Shown in pieces: positions 1-11,200 of a DNA stretch of 64,000 nt (position 1 is the first letter of the stretch; every line of letters starts with the position of its first letter). The position numbers and the translations under genes were made by a program. The notes beneath the pieces are model-generated. The model made no database searches. It saw only the letters and a program-made list of their open reading frames with translations, and had not been told where the DNA came from. The stretch is from Marchantia polymorpha subsp. ruderalis (lineage: Eukaryota; Streptophyta; Marchantiopsida; Marchantiales; Marchantiaceae): assembly GCA_037833965.1 (NCBI GenBank), contig AP031355.1, positions 30,839,501 to 30,903,500 of the forward strand. The letters run 5' to 3'.

Positions 1-343
1 GTCTCCCAGAACTGAAGAGTGGTCCGTAAGAAAATTCTTCGGTGCACGTAAGTCCCACGCTACTCTTCTCAAACACAAGGTCTCTGTCGCTACCTACGCA
101 CGGTCCCATCATCTTCGTCCAATGCTCGATTGTCCAGAGCATGGGATTACTTTGAAGCTCCACGCCCTCGGTCTGGTTCTTATCCATTATCTCCTTATAG
201 ATACTCGCCGAGACGCAATTCCAATTCCAAAAGAGGAATTCAAGTCGCAACTCGCTCAGCTCGCGTCTGAAGGGTCGCAATTCATCGTAGGGCACCTTCA
301 TGAGAACCAATTTCCGCACCTTGTCACTCTTCTTTGGCCCCAT
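1..343 (-). CDS. 5' part of an unrecognised protein gene, running off the left edge
   Basis: On the minus strand a reading frame opens at ATG 343-341 (beginning MGPKKSDKVRKLVLMKV) and stays open to base 1, giving about 114 residues with no stop. An in-frame TGA lies 30 bases upstream of the ATG, so this is the first possible Met. The N-terminus is basic (PKK, KVRK), followed by a charged stretch (RRELSELRLEF) and an aromatic, Cys-containing part (MLWTIEHWTKMMG). I do not recognise the family and no targeting signal is evident. It could be a host gene or part of a transposon ORF. The long uninterrupted frame and sensible composition support coding; the absence of homology I can name keeps confidence moderate. 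Confidence 0.5.
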   Translation of the reverse strand, partial: MGPKKSDKVRKLVLMKVPYDELRPFRRELSELRLEFLFWNWNCVSASIYKEIMDKNQTEGVELQSNPMLWTIEHWTKMMGPCVGSDRDLVFEKSSVGLTCTEEFSYGPLFSSGR

Positions 344-744
344 GACTTTGATTCGCGTCTTTGCTGCTAGCAAGGTCGGTCAATTTCGCTCTTTCTCTCG
401 CTCGCTCGTTCTTGCTCGATATTGCAATGTCGGCGCAAGGACTCCTCGTACTGCCCTTACCCTTGAAGCCCTAACATTGCCTCCTCACCTGCCCACTAGA
501 ATTTCCGACGCGTGCGAATGTCTCCCGGCCCGTTGCGCGATTTGAAATTGAATCCTATGTCTTCGCCGAAGACGCAGCTCTTGCAAGGCCCAAAAAGACG
601 GCGATGAAGATCCAAAGATCTTCGGACGTAGACGAATTCTAACTAATCCTGTCATATCTCCTCCTAAGCTGCTCATTCTAACTCGTACAACTACTTTCTA
701 GACAAATATCTTTTAGTTTTTTTGATTTTTAAAGAGAAAAACAA
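344..744. other. upstream region of the left-edge ORF
   Basis: No gene is visible. On the minus strand, 380-420 is a purine-rich GAGCGAGAGAAAGAG-type tract that could be 5' leader of the left-edge gene. The short ORFs here show no recognisable protein. Confidence 0.3.
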
Positions 745-963
745 AAAACCTAGACACCACATCCCATCATCATGTAGACTACTTACTCATGTGAATCCCT
801 CCATTCAATGTCGTTGATGTTCACAAACTTATCTCTTGGCCAACATAGCGAGGCCCATGGATCTCAATTTGTCTTAAACTTGCTTTCATCAAAGCAAGTA
901 ATCATCTTGGCCATTTAAAGTTATGATGCTATACCATGATTTAGAAACCTATCTTGATGCCAT
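745..963 (-). pseudogene. Copia gag relic (oldest copy)
   Basis: Read on the minus strand this matches, in order, the N-terminal gag region of the Copia copies at 17462-17842 and 39718-40096. Shared landmarks are the ATG-GCATCAAGA start (ATG 963-961), the stretch corresponding to AAGATGATTACTTGCTTTG, and the 'CAATGTCG..GATGT' segment near 810. It carries many indels and stops and is much more diverged than the other two copies, so it is an old fragment and not a gene. The part right of the ATG (964-1025) still resembles the leader of the other copies. Confidence 0.6.
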
Positions 964-1499
964 CGCCTTCCGTTGAAAGCTAGAACCAATAGCAGCTTTC
1001 GCGGTAATTTTGTCCTTTTGAGTAATTTTTTAATGAGTCGCGTTGAGAGCTTTTCGATAATATACAATTTGCTTAAATTCCGACAAAGATTTTATCGGAC
1101 AAAATATTTTGGGATAGAATATTTTTTCAAATAAAATATATCTTACATATGGAATCTTTGTTTGAAAGCTATTCACGTTTGCCCGACTTGCCCGCCGCGC
1201 TTGGCAAAAACTGACCGTCACGTGTTAGCTTACGTGTCAAGCCATGTGTGTCTCTGTGCCATGTGTTGAGTCGTATATGTCATCCATACATACGTGATGT
1301 TAACCTCTTTTGTGAGCACCACATATTGACTGACAATTAGACTGCATCGCACCTCACATCATGAATCTGCAATGATCCTGACACGTGTCGGCTCCTCATC
1401 GTTTCCTGGCCTGCGTTACCTTCATGCTTTGATGTGGCGGAGCCACACGTCAACACCTCACGCGTTTGGATGTTGACATGGTGCTTGGAGGGTGACATG

Positions 1500-2083
1500 T
1501 AGGGTTGGAGGCAAGACCAAATTTTTGAAGGCATGCCCGTGCCCCCATGCATGCCTGTATCACAATATGTATATTTCCAATATTTACAAAGTATACATAA
1601 ATTAAGTATAATACGTGATCATACATATAGTAAGTAACTTTAACTAAAATATAATCAATATACAATTAGTTATAGTTAGAGTATACTGAACGATGCTTTA
1701 CAATTTATAGAACTTCCCACCATATACTTTGAGATGATCTCCACATGCACTATACAACTACATCACATTCTAAGTACTAGACCACTACACGAGAGAGTTT
1801 CCACATTTTCACTACACCAGATTCTGAGTGCTGTTTCAGATCTCGCAGACATTTCATTGCTGCAGACCATATTTAAGACCTGGGATTGAGTTCATGAAAA
1901 GTTTTGCACCTGAATAGAAATAAAAAAATGACGCATATACGAATATTCCAAAGTTACATTATGATTAATACGTATATACATACAGGCATGCCCCGTATAC
2001 AAAATGCAAATAAGGCATGCCCCTGGGCATGCCCCCATGCCCTCGCCCGAGTGCATGCCTTTTTGGCTGTGCCTCCAACCCTA
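1500..2083. mobile_element. hAT-like non-autonomous DNA transposon
   Basis: The 584-bp unit begins TAGGGTTGGAGGCA and ends TGCCTCCAACCCTA, a perfect 14-bp terminal inverted repeat. It is flanked on both sides by the identical 8-bp direct repeat GTGACATG (1492-1499 and 2084-2091). An 8-bp target duplication and termini of the YAGGGNTGG type are characteristic of the hAT superfamily. Inside both ends are several copies of GGCATGCC or close variants, which could be subterminal transposase-binding motifs. The interior is AT-rich and has no transposase frame, so the element must have been moved by an autonomous relative. Confidence 0.85.
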
Positions 2084-2091
2084 GTGACATG

Positions 2092-4281
2092 GCGTCGTTA
2101 AGGTTGGCGTGGCAAAATAGGAAGGTGTGATGTGGCAAAAAAGTGCAGACTGATGTGTCGTGAGAGAGGCGACATTTCTCAGAGCTTTTTAAAAAAACTT
2201 GATTCTAAAGAAAAAATTGCGTGGATAAAAATTCTAGATAGAATTTGTGCTAAGAATAAGAATGTATTGAATTCAAACAGCATTTTGAATAAACACTACA
2301 ATTTAGTCTGATACTTTGAAGTGTTTAAATATAAGAAAAAAAAGTCATAATTGATACAAGATAAATTTACTCAATTAGGCTTTCGGAACAAAATGATGTA
2401 TACTTTTAAGTCATTATTTTGTACTTTTTGAAACCACGACTGCAAGCATCTATGTCATATATTGATGGTTGTGTGTTTGTAATTCTATCCAATTGGATAT
2501 ATTACTACAATTTATACAGTCATCTTCCGACAGCGATAGTCTAGAGTAATTGAAATAAATGTAAATGCAATAGTTAGCTCCAAATGCCTTTAATCCATTC
2601 TCTCTTGGAATAAACTTGATTTGAATAGAATTCTCACTCCATCGGTGTAGTAACGTTGTTACATCTCCAAAGTCAGCTTTTCTTCAGTAGAATTCAACAG
2701 CGGTATAACATAAATCTGGTAGTGCTCACTAAGAGCTAGCTTAGCCATATGTGGACATCCTCTATACACCCATATACATTTGGATTCCACACTTACATGT
2801 ACATTGAGACAACTCATTAAACTCCATAACCACCAGCATCACCATCTTCTACATTTAAGTAAAGCACAAAAGACATGGCATGCGGAATAGTATTTGGACC
2901 TCACTTAGTTGCCATCATTTTAACATGAGCAACCTTGGGGACAGCCGTTTCTTCAAATCTTCTTTGCCCAGTTGACCTTTATCTTGGATGGGCTTCACGC
3001 AGAATTAATATTTGATGTCAAACTCTTCTCTTCTTGAGAAATTACTAAGGCCATTAAACCCAATCTTCTACTAGTACCTTAACAAGACGGATTCAAGCAA
3101 GTATCGTGCTATTATTCTTCAAATTTAGTTTCCATTTGGAGAACTATCATGTCTATTGAGAAGTTGGAATTGAAAGTTGCTCAGCTGTGCAGATTGCAAC
3201 CACAATGTTCCTGATGACTAGAGAATTACTTAGGTTGATCCTGTAGATTTAAATCTCCATACGTTGATTTGAGGTCTTCTTCTTGGGCTTTAATGGAATT
3301 TCTGAGACGATTAAAACATCTACATCATGCGTTGATGCACACTAGTAGGTAAAGTGACAGTCCCGTCGGTTTTTCAGAGTGAAGGGATTGAATACGAAGT
3401 TCCATCCACAGTTGCCTTTGGAAATTATGTGATTTCCACTTTCAGGTCACAGTAAGTCTTGGGAACACAAGTGAAAAAGAGTTTCACACATTGAAGTCGG
3501 TGAAAGTATTTTGAAAAGTTTACATGTATGGAGACAGAAAGATAGAAGGGTCACGGCGAAAGGAAGAGCTGGAGTCCCTGGACACTTTTTGTGCAGCATC
3601 CAAGGAACAAGTGTAGGCCCTCTCCACACTATAGCTATTCAAATGACGATCTGCTCTCACGTGATGGGTTCATCGATCAAGAGCAAATGCGGAGGCCCAG
3701 CGAGTCCTAGATAAGCAACAGCTATCTTTCTCGTTTGATGCAAAAGATGGACCGGCCTAGAGCTGGGGATCCGTGACCCTTGTGAAAGACATGTGACAGA
3801 CAGCAGGAGACGTGAAAGCACACCAGAAAGAAAGGTGATCACTGACCCGTAACCTATTGCCCTCAACATTTACAGCATTATGCGAACAGGACACATGCAA
3901 TCCCACATGCAATCCCACAGATCGAGGCGATGAGCTACAGAAGCAGTTGGTTCTTAACAACAGTGGCAGCTACCCTTGTGAGATGATCTTCCCTTTCCTA
4001 GAATCATGGAGAGTTCAAAGGAGAGGTCGTGACATCTCATGCAGAATAGATTAAGGGGTGAGGATAAATGGGACTCATTCCTCATCCCTTAACTCTGTAC
4101 CGTAAGATCTGGCATTTCTACTAGTACATAGTCCACGGTTCTCGCTTCATGATTGCCTTCGTATGCAATTTTTAGCGCTATACTATCTGGACTTCATCGT
4201 TTCTAACTAGAATATACACACATTACCCGTCGATGTTTCGAATCATTGTGTACACGCAGTTTTTTTTCTCGTCCTGCAGAT
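2092..4281. other. intergenic region, no supported gene
   Basis: I see no convincing reading frame on either strand; the short ORFs do not resemble proteins. A 12-bp unit ACATGCAATCCC is repeated twice in tandem at 3893-3916. The right end lies downstream of SABATH gene 1 and should include its 3' untranslated region and polyadenylation site, which I could not place. Confidence 0.3.
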
Positions 4282-6223
4282 TCAGATTCTGCACAGGACA
4301 AGAACCAGGTGTTTCCGCGCATTGGCCAGGTCCTCCACGAGAGTCTTGTTCGTGAATCCTTCAATAAGGGCTTGTTTGTATCTCTGCATGAAGATGTTCG
4401 TATTTTGTGCCCCAAAATGGGCTTTGATTAGGTTACCAACAGCACCTTTCATCACGGACGTTATTCGTTGTGCCTTTTCTTCCGCAGTGCTAGCTGGATA
4501 CAAGAAGAAGGAACTAGATAGGGGACTAGGATACACGTCTCTTTTCTGAACTTTGAACAAAGAAGTGAAATTTGACAGAACTTTGTCAACCTCATTCAAA
4601 GTTCGGTAGTATACATAGTTGTTGTGAGAATCCCTCAGCTCCGAATCCACTATACCCTGCAGAGGCAGAGAAAAATCATTACACTCTAAATCACAACATA
4701 GGAAGGTGATAACGTGTTGATCTTCTCCTCTATACCCCAGATACCTGACCCAAACTCTACGTCTGATATGAAAATTTGACACAACTACTTTAGCTACAGG
4801 GATTCCCTGAAATTCGTGCCTCGGCACGAATTTCAGGGAATGCAATGTAATGTTCAGATTCATTATGTAGATGTTTGAATCATCTGAGTATGTTGTATAC
4901 TTATCTATTACCGTGTCTGTCTTAAGATATGCAAGACTCTACTCATAGCCAATGGAGAACACTAGGTTGAGTTTCATGGGTGTTTAAGAAATAGTGTTCT
5001 CTCCATGCAAAATTAACATTTTAGAAAAAGATCTTGAATCGGCTCATGACTTGAAACAGTTGTAAATTGGCGAAATATGTATATTATTTAAGTTAGCCAA
5101 ATGACTGCATTTATATACTTCCTAACAGCTGAAACAAGTGTTACGGATAAAGAATGGTACCTCCAAAACGAGATCGTTCCAAATTTTATCCTGTACTTCG
5201 AGTGTTGGGCCTACTCGGTAAGGATAATAATTTCCACGTAGACCAAAAACCAGAAGCATCGATCCTCCGGAAACCATTTCGACCGCTCTTGCTGTAAGAA
5301 AGGAGCTTAAATCTCTGTGAGACTGCTCAGCATAAGCGTCAACTGTTGCAAGGCTCGAGCATCCCAACTGAGTGTGTCCACCGTTATAAGCCGGAGATTT
5401 TTTGTCGACAACTGCTGCAGGAACCTGCGGTATTTCATTTTTATGACATAGCCATTTCAAATCAACTCGCTTAATTAGACCAAGTGTGAGTAGGCGCGCG
5501 CTACTGTAATCATAGGAATCGACTGGAAAGTAAGATGCAGAGCGTATATATTTGCAGCAGTTCAACATGAGCTAAACAAGACGCAAAATTATATACCACC
5601 TAAGCAGTGAATTTCTCAGCTGCTAAGCAGAATTTGATTTTGAAATATATATCTCGAGGTTGACACTACTCGTCAATCATATTTCCAAACATGGGAGGAC
5701 TGGAAAAGCAAGTAGACACCTTGGAAATCCAGTGAAGAGCAAATGTAGACATAGCAAAATTGATACTCGCTCTGGGGAAAAGACGTCCATAGAATGATCC
5801 AGGGACACCGGCGGTGAAGTAAGCGGCATCTTCGACTTGACCACCAGGAGAGGTCTCGGCCTTCTGATCTGGATCGAGAAGCCGGAACAAAGTGTTGAAA
5901 TCCGTTCCTGGCAAGTCTTGGAAGTAGGCTTGGAATTCAGGTCCCTCGGTTCTGCCGAATCTCGCTTTCATCCGGTTAATGATAGCGTCGACATTCTTTA
6001 TTGCGTTGGGACCTGACGAGCAGCCCAAGTCAGCAACTGAGATGACACCTTGATCAGGAAGGTTAAGGCTGTCAATCACATCAAAGAGCGTTGGAATTAA
6101 CCGGCTCATAAAATCTCCCTGAGGGTGCGAGTTGCGTGCATAGCTGTCCACGCCGTCTCCCGTGCTCATGAAAGGTTTCTGAGCTCTCCAAGGAGATTCC
6201 AGTGGACTCATGATGGTCGTCAT
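4282..6223 (-). CDS. SABATH-family carboxyl methyltransferase, three exons, apparently intact
   Basis: Exons on the minus strand are 6223-5720, 5424-5161 and 4656-4282, giving 380 residues, normal for the family. Both introns are GT-AG and phase 0. Exon 1 has the N-terminal DSYARNS..Q signature, the S-adenosylmethionine motif VADLGCSSGPN, the FQDLPGTDFNTLF motif, and FALHWISK at its end; exon 2 continues VPAAVVDKKSPAYNGG, exactly as in known SABATH proteins. Exon 3 ends KHLVLVLCRI before TGA. The family methylates carboxyl groups of small acids such as salicylate, jasmonate, indole-acetate, gibberellins, farnesoate or cinnamates, in the cytosol. The Gln of the N-terminal motif and the Trp of HW, both used for acid substrates in salicylate methyltransferase, are present. 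The substrate cannot be told from the sequence. The first ATG in frame is 6223; a TTG extension of six codons exists but is unlikely to be used. Confidence 0.9.
4802..4841. repeat. perfect 19-bp inverted repeat with 2-nt loop in intron 2 of SABATH gene 1
   Basis: Arms ATTCCCTGAAATTCGTGCC (4802-4820) and its exact complement (4823-4841) are separated by only TC. The transcript would form a stable hairpin inside the second intron (4657-5160). No sign of a transposon end or target duplication is seen around it. Confidence 0.85.
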
Positions 6224-8049
6224 TCCACAGAATGCTACCAAATCTGAATTAGCTTTACATGAACTCCTGCTTGCTGTTGAAGACCGTCTCGACTGGTATC
6301 AGGAGACTACTAGTTTGGAACTGTAACCATATATTTTGAGGCTGGAATTTATAGACTCTCGTACGTCGACCTGCTCCGTTTTTCCGAACATACAATATAA
6401 CGATGTTCACTAGCTCCACGAGTCCATCGTTCGTTATGGAATGCTCAGACTTCTCCACATGACTGTTTTTCTCAATCTCAAGTCTAGAACTTTGTGTAGG
6501 AAGGTCGGAACTCAATTGCATGCCATTTCCCTCTGAACTGTAACAACGAACTTGGGAGAAGTACTACGTCAGTATTGGGAATACGGTATCTCTCGATTGA
6601 CGGTTATCACTGAAACGCACGACCATAAGAGTTCAGTTGGAATCGTACAAACGCGAAGATCGAGCCGGAAGCTTAGAGTTCGATGCAAGTAGAGCTTGTC
6701 TTTAGTAGGAAATCGTACAGGTGACGGAAGTAAAACTTGGTTCAGTTATTTAAAAATTACTCTTCTACACGTTTATTTGTTCAGGTTTTATGAAATACCC
6801 ACCGCACCAAGTAAATGTATTTATAATGAAATTGAATGTTGGAGTTCTGACTATTGACCTGAAGGTAATGTAGTTATAATGATGTGTATTAACTGGGTCA
6901 AAGGGCAACACACTGCAGCAGCTTAGACACTGGAGGGAACATGAATTATGAGGGGAAGGCATACAAGCCCACACAACGGGGGAACATTGTGCCCCAGCTC
7001 ATAGGAACGTGTAATACGAACCTTCTCGTGATGGCTTTAGGTCAGCGCCACTTCAAATTGCTTTGGTGACTTTGACCTGGGTTCAAACTGTGGTCCTCAG
7101 GCCAGTGACGTCAAAATTCCAGAACAAAGCACAGAGAGAAATGCCGGGCACAAAGTCCCTGGAAACAAGAATCCCAATCCTCATGAAATGAGCACTACTC
7201 AGAATTAAACATGAGTATTAAACAGAATTGAGTAAACCATATTCATCTGACCTGATCAGAATTTTTTTAGTGCCTTGAAACTTTAATATGCAGTGGCCAG
7301 CTTTTGTCAACCAACTTGTAGATGGGTCCAAATTCTGTGTACTTGGACAAGAGGCCTATACTCCAGCACCTGTACCTACATCTGTCAAGTGAACTGTAGA
7401 TTTGTAAAGTATACTGCTAATTTAGACTTTTTAAAATATCGAGCTCCAACTGTAATACCTGCGATGACCATCCAGGTCGTTATCCCAAGCAACTAGTACT
7501 GTAACTTGCATCTGTCTTTATGATCTTTAACATGCAAGTAAATACTTTGGGATCTTTAAATCCCCAGTAGGATGATGAGCGTCATCACATTCATTATACT
7601 TCCGGTACGAACGATACAAAGAGGAATTAATTTACCAGCATACTTAGAACTTACAACTCTACGGGTCACCTGTGCGTACATGGGATTCCTGTCCACTGGC
7701 AAGTATTTGGTCAGGCCCCGCATGGAGAGAGATCGAAAGTAGTGCGACTCGCTTCTGCGATTCTGATATTCTGGGATCATGTCACGCATCCCGCAGCTTG
7801 AAACCAGTTCATATGTACATGTCCGAACACATGTGAATTCCTAGTGCGGGTCCCTCCGAGGGGAGGTCGACTGAGTGATCACCTTTGTATTCGATGCTCC
7901 TACTAGAGCGGCGGCAAAAGATCGACACTGAGCAGTCTGGAGTCTGCAGAGCCGGAATACCGGTAGTTGCAGCAACTGGTGGGTGCCCCATATTTTCTGG
8001 AGCCTCCCCTAGAACTCGGCAGCTAATCACCCACCTTTGCCACTGATGA
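6224..8049. other. upstream of SABATH gene 1; no further gene seen
   Basis: This should hold the promoter and 5' leader of the minus-strand SABATH gene. I could not identify a convincing TATA box or any domain-bearing reading frame. An 88-residue frame at 6255-6521 on the minus strand shows no family resemblance and is more likely leader or chance. Confidence 0.3.
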
Positions 8050-8292
8050 TCAACTAAGAGTGGCGTCTAATGGCAGCCCAACAGGTTCGCAGTCAGCAAC
8101 AGTTCCCACCTGCACAGCGCCGCACCTCGTTACCATCTCTCTAGCGTGTCGCGCATCCCACAGGAAGATGAGCCGAGTCCCAAAAGTCTTCTGCATGCAA
8201 TCTTCTCGCACCTGCGAAATCGCTTGCATCTGGGCCTCTACGTCGTCGGACCAAAGCTGTAGAGCCTTTTCTGTCGATATTTTATGTGCAGC
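8050..8292 (-). CDS. unrecognised open frame, possibly one exon or a gene fragment
   Basis: The minus strand is open for 80 codons from 8292 (just after an in-frame TAA) to a TGA at 8052-8050. The composition is protein-like: an acidic/Gln helix-like part (KALQLWSDDVEAQMQAISQV), then TRLIFLWDARHAREMV and CGAVQVGTVADCEPVG. There is no ATG near its beginning. CTCACAG and CAGTAAG stand just upstream, so it could be an internal exon using the second AG as acceptor. I recognise no family. The frame on the opposite strand is Ser/Cys-rich and looks like a shadow. Confidence 0.35.
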   Translation of the reverse strand, partial: AAHKISTEKALQLWSDDVEAQMQAISQVREDCMQKTFGTRLIFLWDARHAREMVTRCGAVQVGTVADCEPVGLPLDATLS

Positions 8293-11200
8293 TTACTGTG
8301 AGTAATTCTTTTCAGTGGCAGCATAGAGCGCTAGCGAGGTTTGTCACGGAAGAATGGAAAAAATTATTGTTGGGACTGAGATTATTGCTCCCGCTTGCGT
8401 GTTGAAACTCGAGACGAAATAAGAAAATTTATTGATGCAGCTTTTGAGAGGTGAATGTCGCGGTCGATCACTACTGCGGGACTGTTCAGGGTGGACAAAC
8501 ATCGGGTTTCGAAACTCAGTGCAAACTCAGGCAGCTCGGTGGTCCACAATCACACGAAGTCAAAAAGCCTACTTCAGGCAAGTGTGCTGAGGAGCTAATT
8601 ATAAGTCATGGAAGTATGGAGATACGCAGATCAGGCCAGCAGTGACCTCCAGGCTTTTCCCACAAGTCAGAGCGTGCATTCAGGCAACCGTTACACAAGC
8701 AGTCAGTAAAGAGTGTCAATGCGCATCCAGTGCCCGAAATCCGCATGAAAAGCCGGACCAGAGTAGACAATATGGCCCCTTCCTGCCTTTTCCACACTAG
8801 GCATCATATGCTCTAGCTAAACAGACAATTCAAGCGAGGCGGATTTGCAAAAGACAACAGCAGTTGGAAGTTTTCGCGCAGGTACAGTGTGGACCACCTA
8901 TGGCTTCGTAAAATACGTGAATCGTGAAAGAATATAAAAGGAAATATAGTAACACTGTTGGAAGCCTCGATCGTCACATATCAAAACGTTGCTCTGTTTA
9001 AATGAAGCCCGGGGCCGGGAGCTCACAGTGTTTTCACAATGGACAAGTAGCTACCGACAGGCGATCAGTTGTATCCTCACCAGATTTCGATTTTGGGTCC
9101 TTACCGTACTTTATAATAACTCCGTAAATTAAGGACTCCTTCGTGAGATGCATCGGCTGTAACCTAACCTGGAACAACTCGCAAGTTCTGTGTAGCAACG
9201 TTTAAACTCGTTACTCGAGAATCGATGAACGAGGATGGTGGACTCCTTGGACTCGAAATTACTCCTCTCAGCTCCCAGCAATGGGTTTTCAAACCCACCG
9301 CTGTGCAAGCGCAGGCCACAGTTTATGGAACTTATATCGCTTTGGTAAGCAATCCTGACTGTTTTGAGCATAATTTGTTTTACCGTTTCCCGCTTTTAAA
9401 TTTTGGAATTGGATTTCTTGTCCACTGCAAATATATTGAACAATGAAAACTTGAACAGCTAAGGTGAGCTACGATGGTTGTCCTCTTTTACGGTTTTATG
9501 AACGGGGTTATGGGGATTGAATGCCGGAATTCTTCTGATCCACCAGATTCATTGTGGGGTTTGAGACTTAACAGACCTTCATTAAGCAGATGAAAGTGGA
9601 TATGAATGTTTTGAGTTGATTTCGTGCATTATATTTCGCAGTCAGCATCTGAATGGCTTGATCGAGTCGACAGATCACAACTGGTATATTTCTTCTCCTT
9701 CGTGCATGTACTGCATTCTTCCAAAAGTGGAGATTACCTACCTGAACCAAGTGGGGACGAAATCCTAAACTTGGAGGAGCTAGATTTCCTAGATTTTATC
9801 ATGTTCAAGTACTGTTTGTCGAAATTTTCTCACAAAAATTTGTCCATCGCGGCTTCATGTCAGAGTAAACACCTTTCCTGTTTCGATCCCTCATACAATA
9901 ATTTCTCGAGAAAAAATTTATGGGTGAAATTCAAAGATGGTGCTAAAAGCCATAATTCAAACGTGGACAATTACGAAGTGATTCAGCCCACACAGTTGCG
10001 GGTTTAAGCATTACCCCCAATCACAAAGTCCTCAAACTCTACAATTCAAAATTCAATTCTGCATGGGAATAGTGTTCCTTTGAGTCCCTGAGAACATGAG
10101 TCGTTTCAAGATCGTCAGACAGCAGTTTGAGAGTATGTTCTGGCAAACGTTATTCGGGCTCAACCGTCGCTGAATTCGAGTTGCAAACATGTTCAAGTAT
10201 TGAAGAGTTAGCAATATACCTTTCTAAATGCTGTGTATGCTGGATCCTCCTCGTATCAAAGTGTCGTGTAAAAGGGAACATCAGAATGTTTTCTTTATTG
10301 AAAGTCCTAAGCCTTTCTTTAGGAATGTGAAATTGTCTCAGTTTAATACCTATGAATATTTAGTCGAGTAGTTCAAATGGTTGGCTGACTTCGTCCAGGC
10401 CTGAGAGTATCGCATATTATCTAGAATGAATGTGCGCCTAGCTCCATATCAGGTACGTGTCATGAAGCAGTAGCACCTACAACAGGCAGGTGACCGTGTT
10501 GAAGCTCCAATTGATTTTATTCCGATACAATGAGGTGCGTGTTCCTCAAACTAGAAAGCAAGAAACTGAAGAAATGAGGATGGATGTACGGTTGTTGATC
10601 GAGGTGGACATTTGAAAAACGTGCACGCACGTATTGCATGGAATGTTATTTTTTAACCTTCAGATTTCTTTTTTGGCGGCATGTTTCGACCTGGAGCTAT
10701 CTTGCGCTCTTACAGGCATTGATCCCCTGCAGTGCCGCTGAGGTGGAGGCAGCCGGGTACCGAGTCCGTTATCCACGAGGGTACTCCCGTTTTGATATGC
10801 CTAGCCCGGATTCCAACACGGGTCTGGGTGGTCCCAAACAACCGTGCTACCGAGCAAACTACGCTTGGTCATACAAACTGAATCACTGGACCGCAGTCTC
10901 GAGACCAAGGTCCGACTTGTTGACTTGCTGTACTTAGGTGTGGCCACAAATATCTGTGGGGCTAAGACCTCGAACCTCGCTGGAAGTGTCACGTACGCAG
11001 TGCTAGGTCTATAAGCATGTACTCAGTGTCAGAGCGCGCTGGTCAAGAGCTTCAAGCAGCAATAGTTTCCCGGTATAAATCAATGGCACATTCCAAGGTT
11101 GATATCAGACTTTACACAATGAAAGGAGATTGTGCTGGTCCCAGCTTCTGGCATAACACAACGTGCATGTAAGTGACGACATTGCATGTGTGAATTCCAT

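Noticed and set aside
122..370. 82-codon plus-strand ORF
   Set aside because: It is the antisense shadow of the longer minus-strand frame 343-1, which has an upstream stop and a better composition.
6255..6521. Upstream exon of SABATH gene 1
   Set aside because: The 88-residue frame shows no family similarity, and exon 1 already contains the complete N-terminal signature.
10930..10995. tRNA or tRNA-derived SINE on the minus strand
   Set aside because: GAGGTTCGAGGTC resembles a B box, but no A box at proper distance, no cloverleaf and no tail were found.
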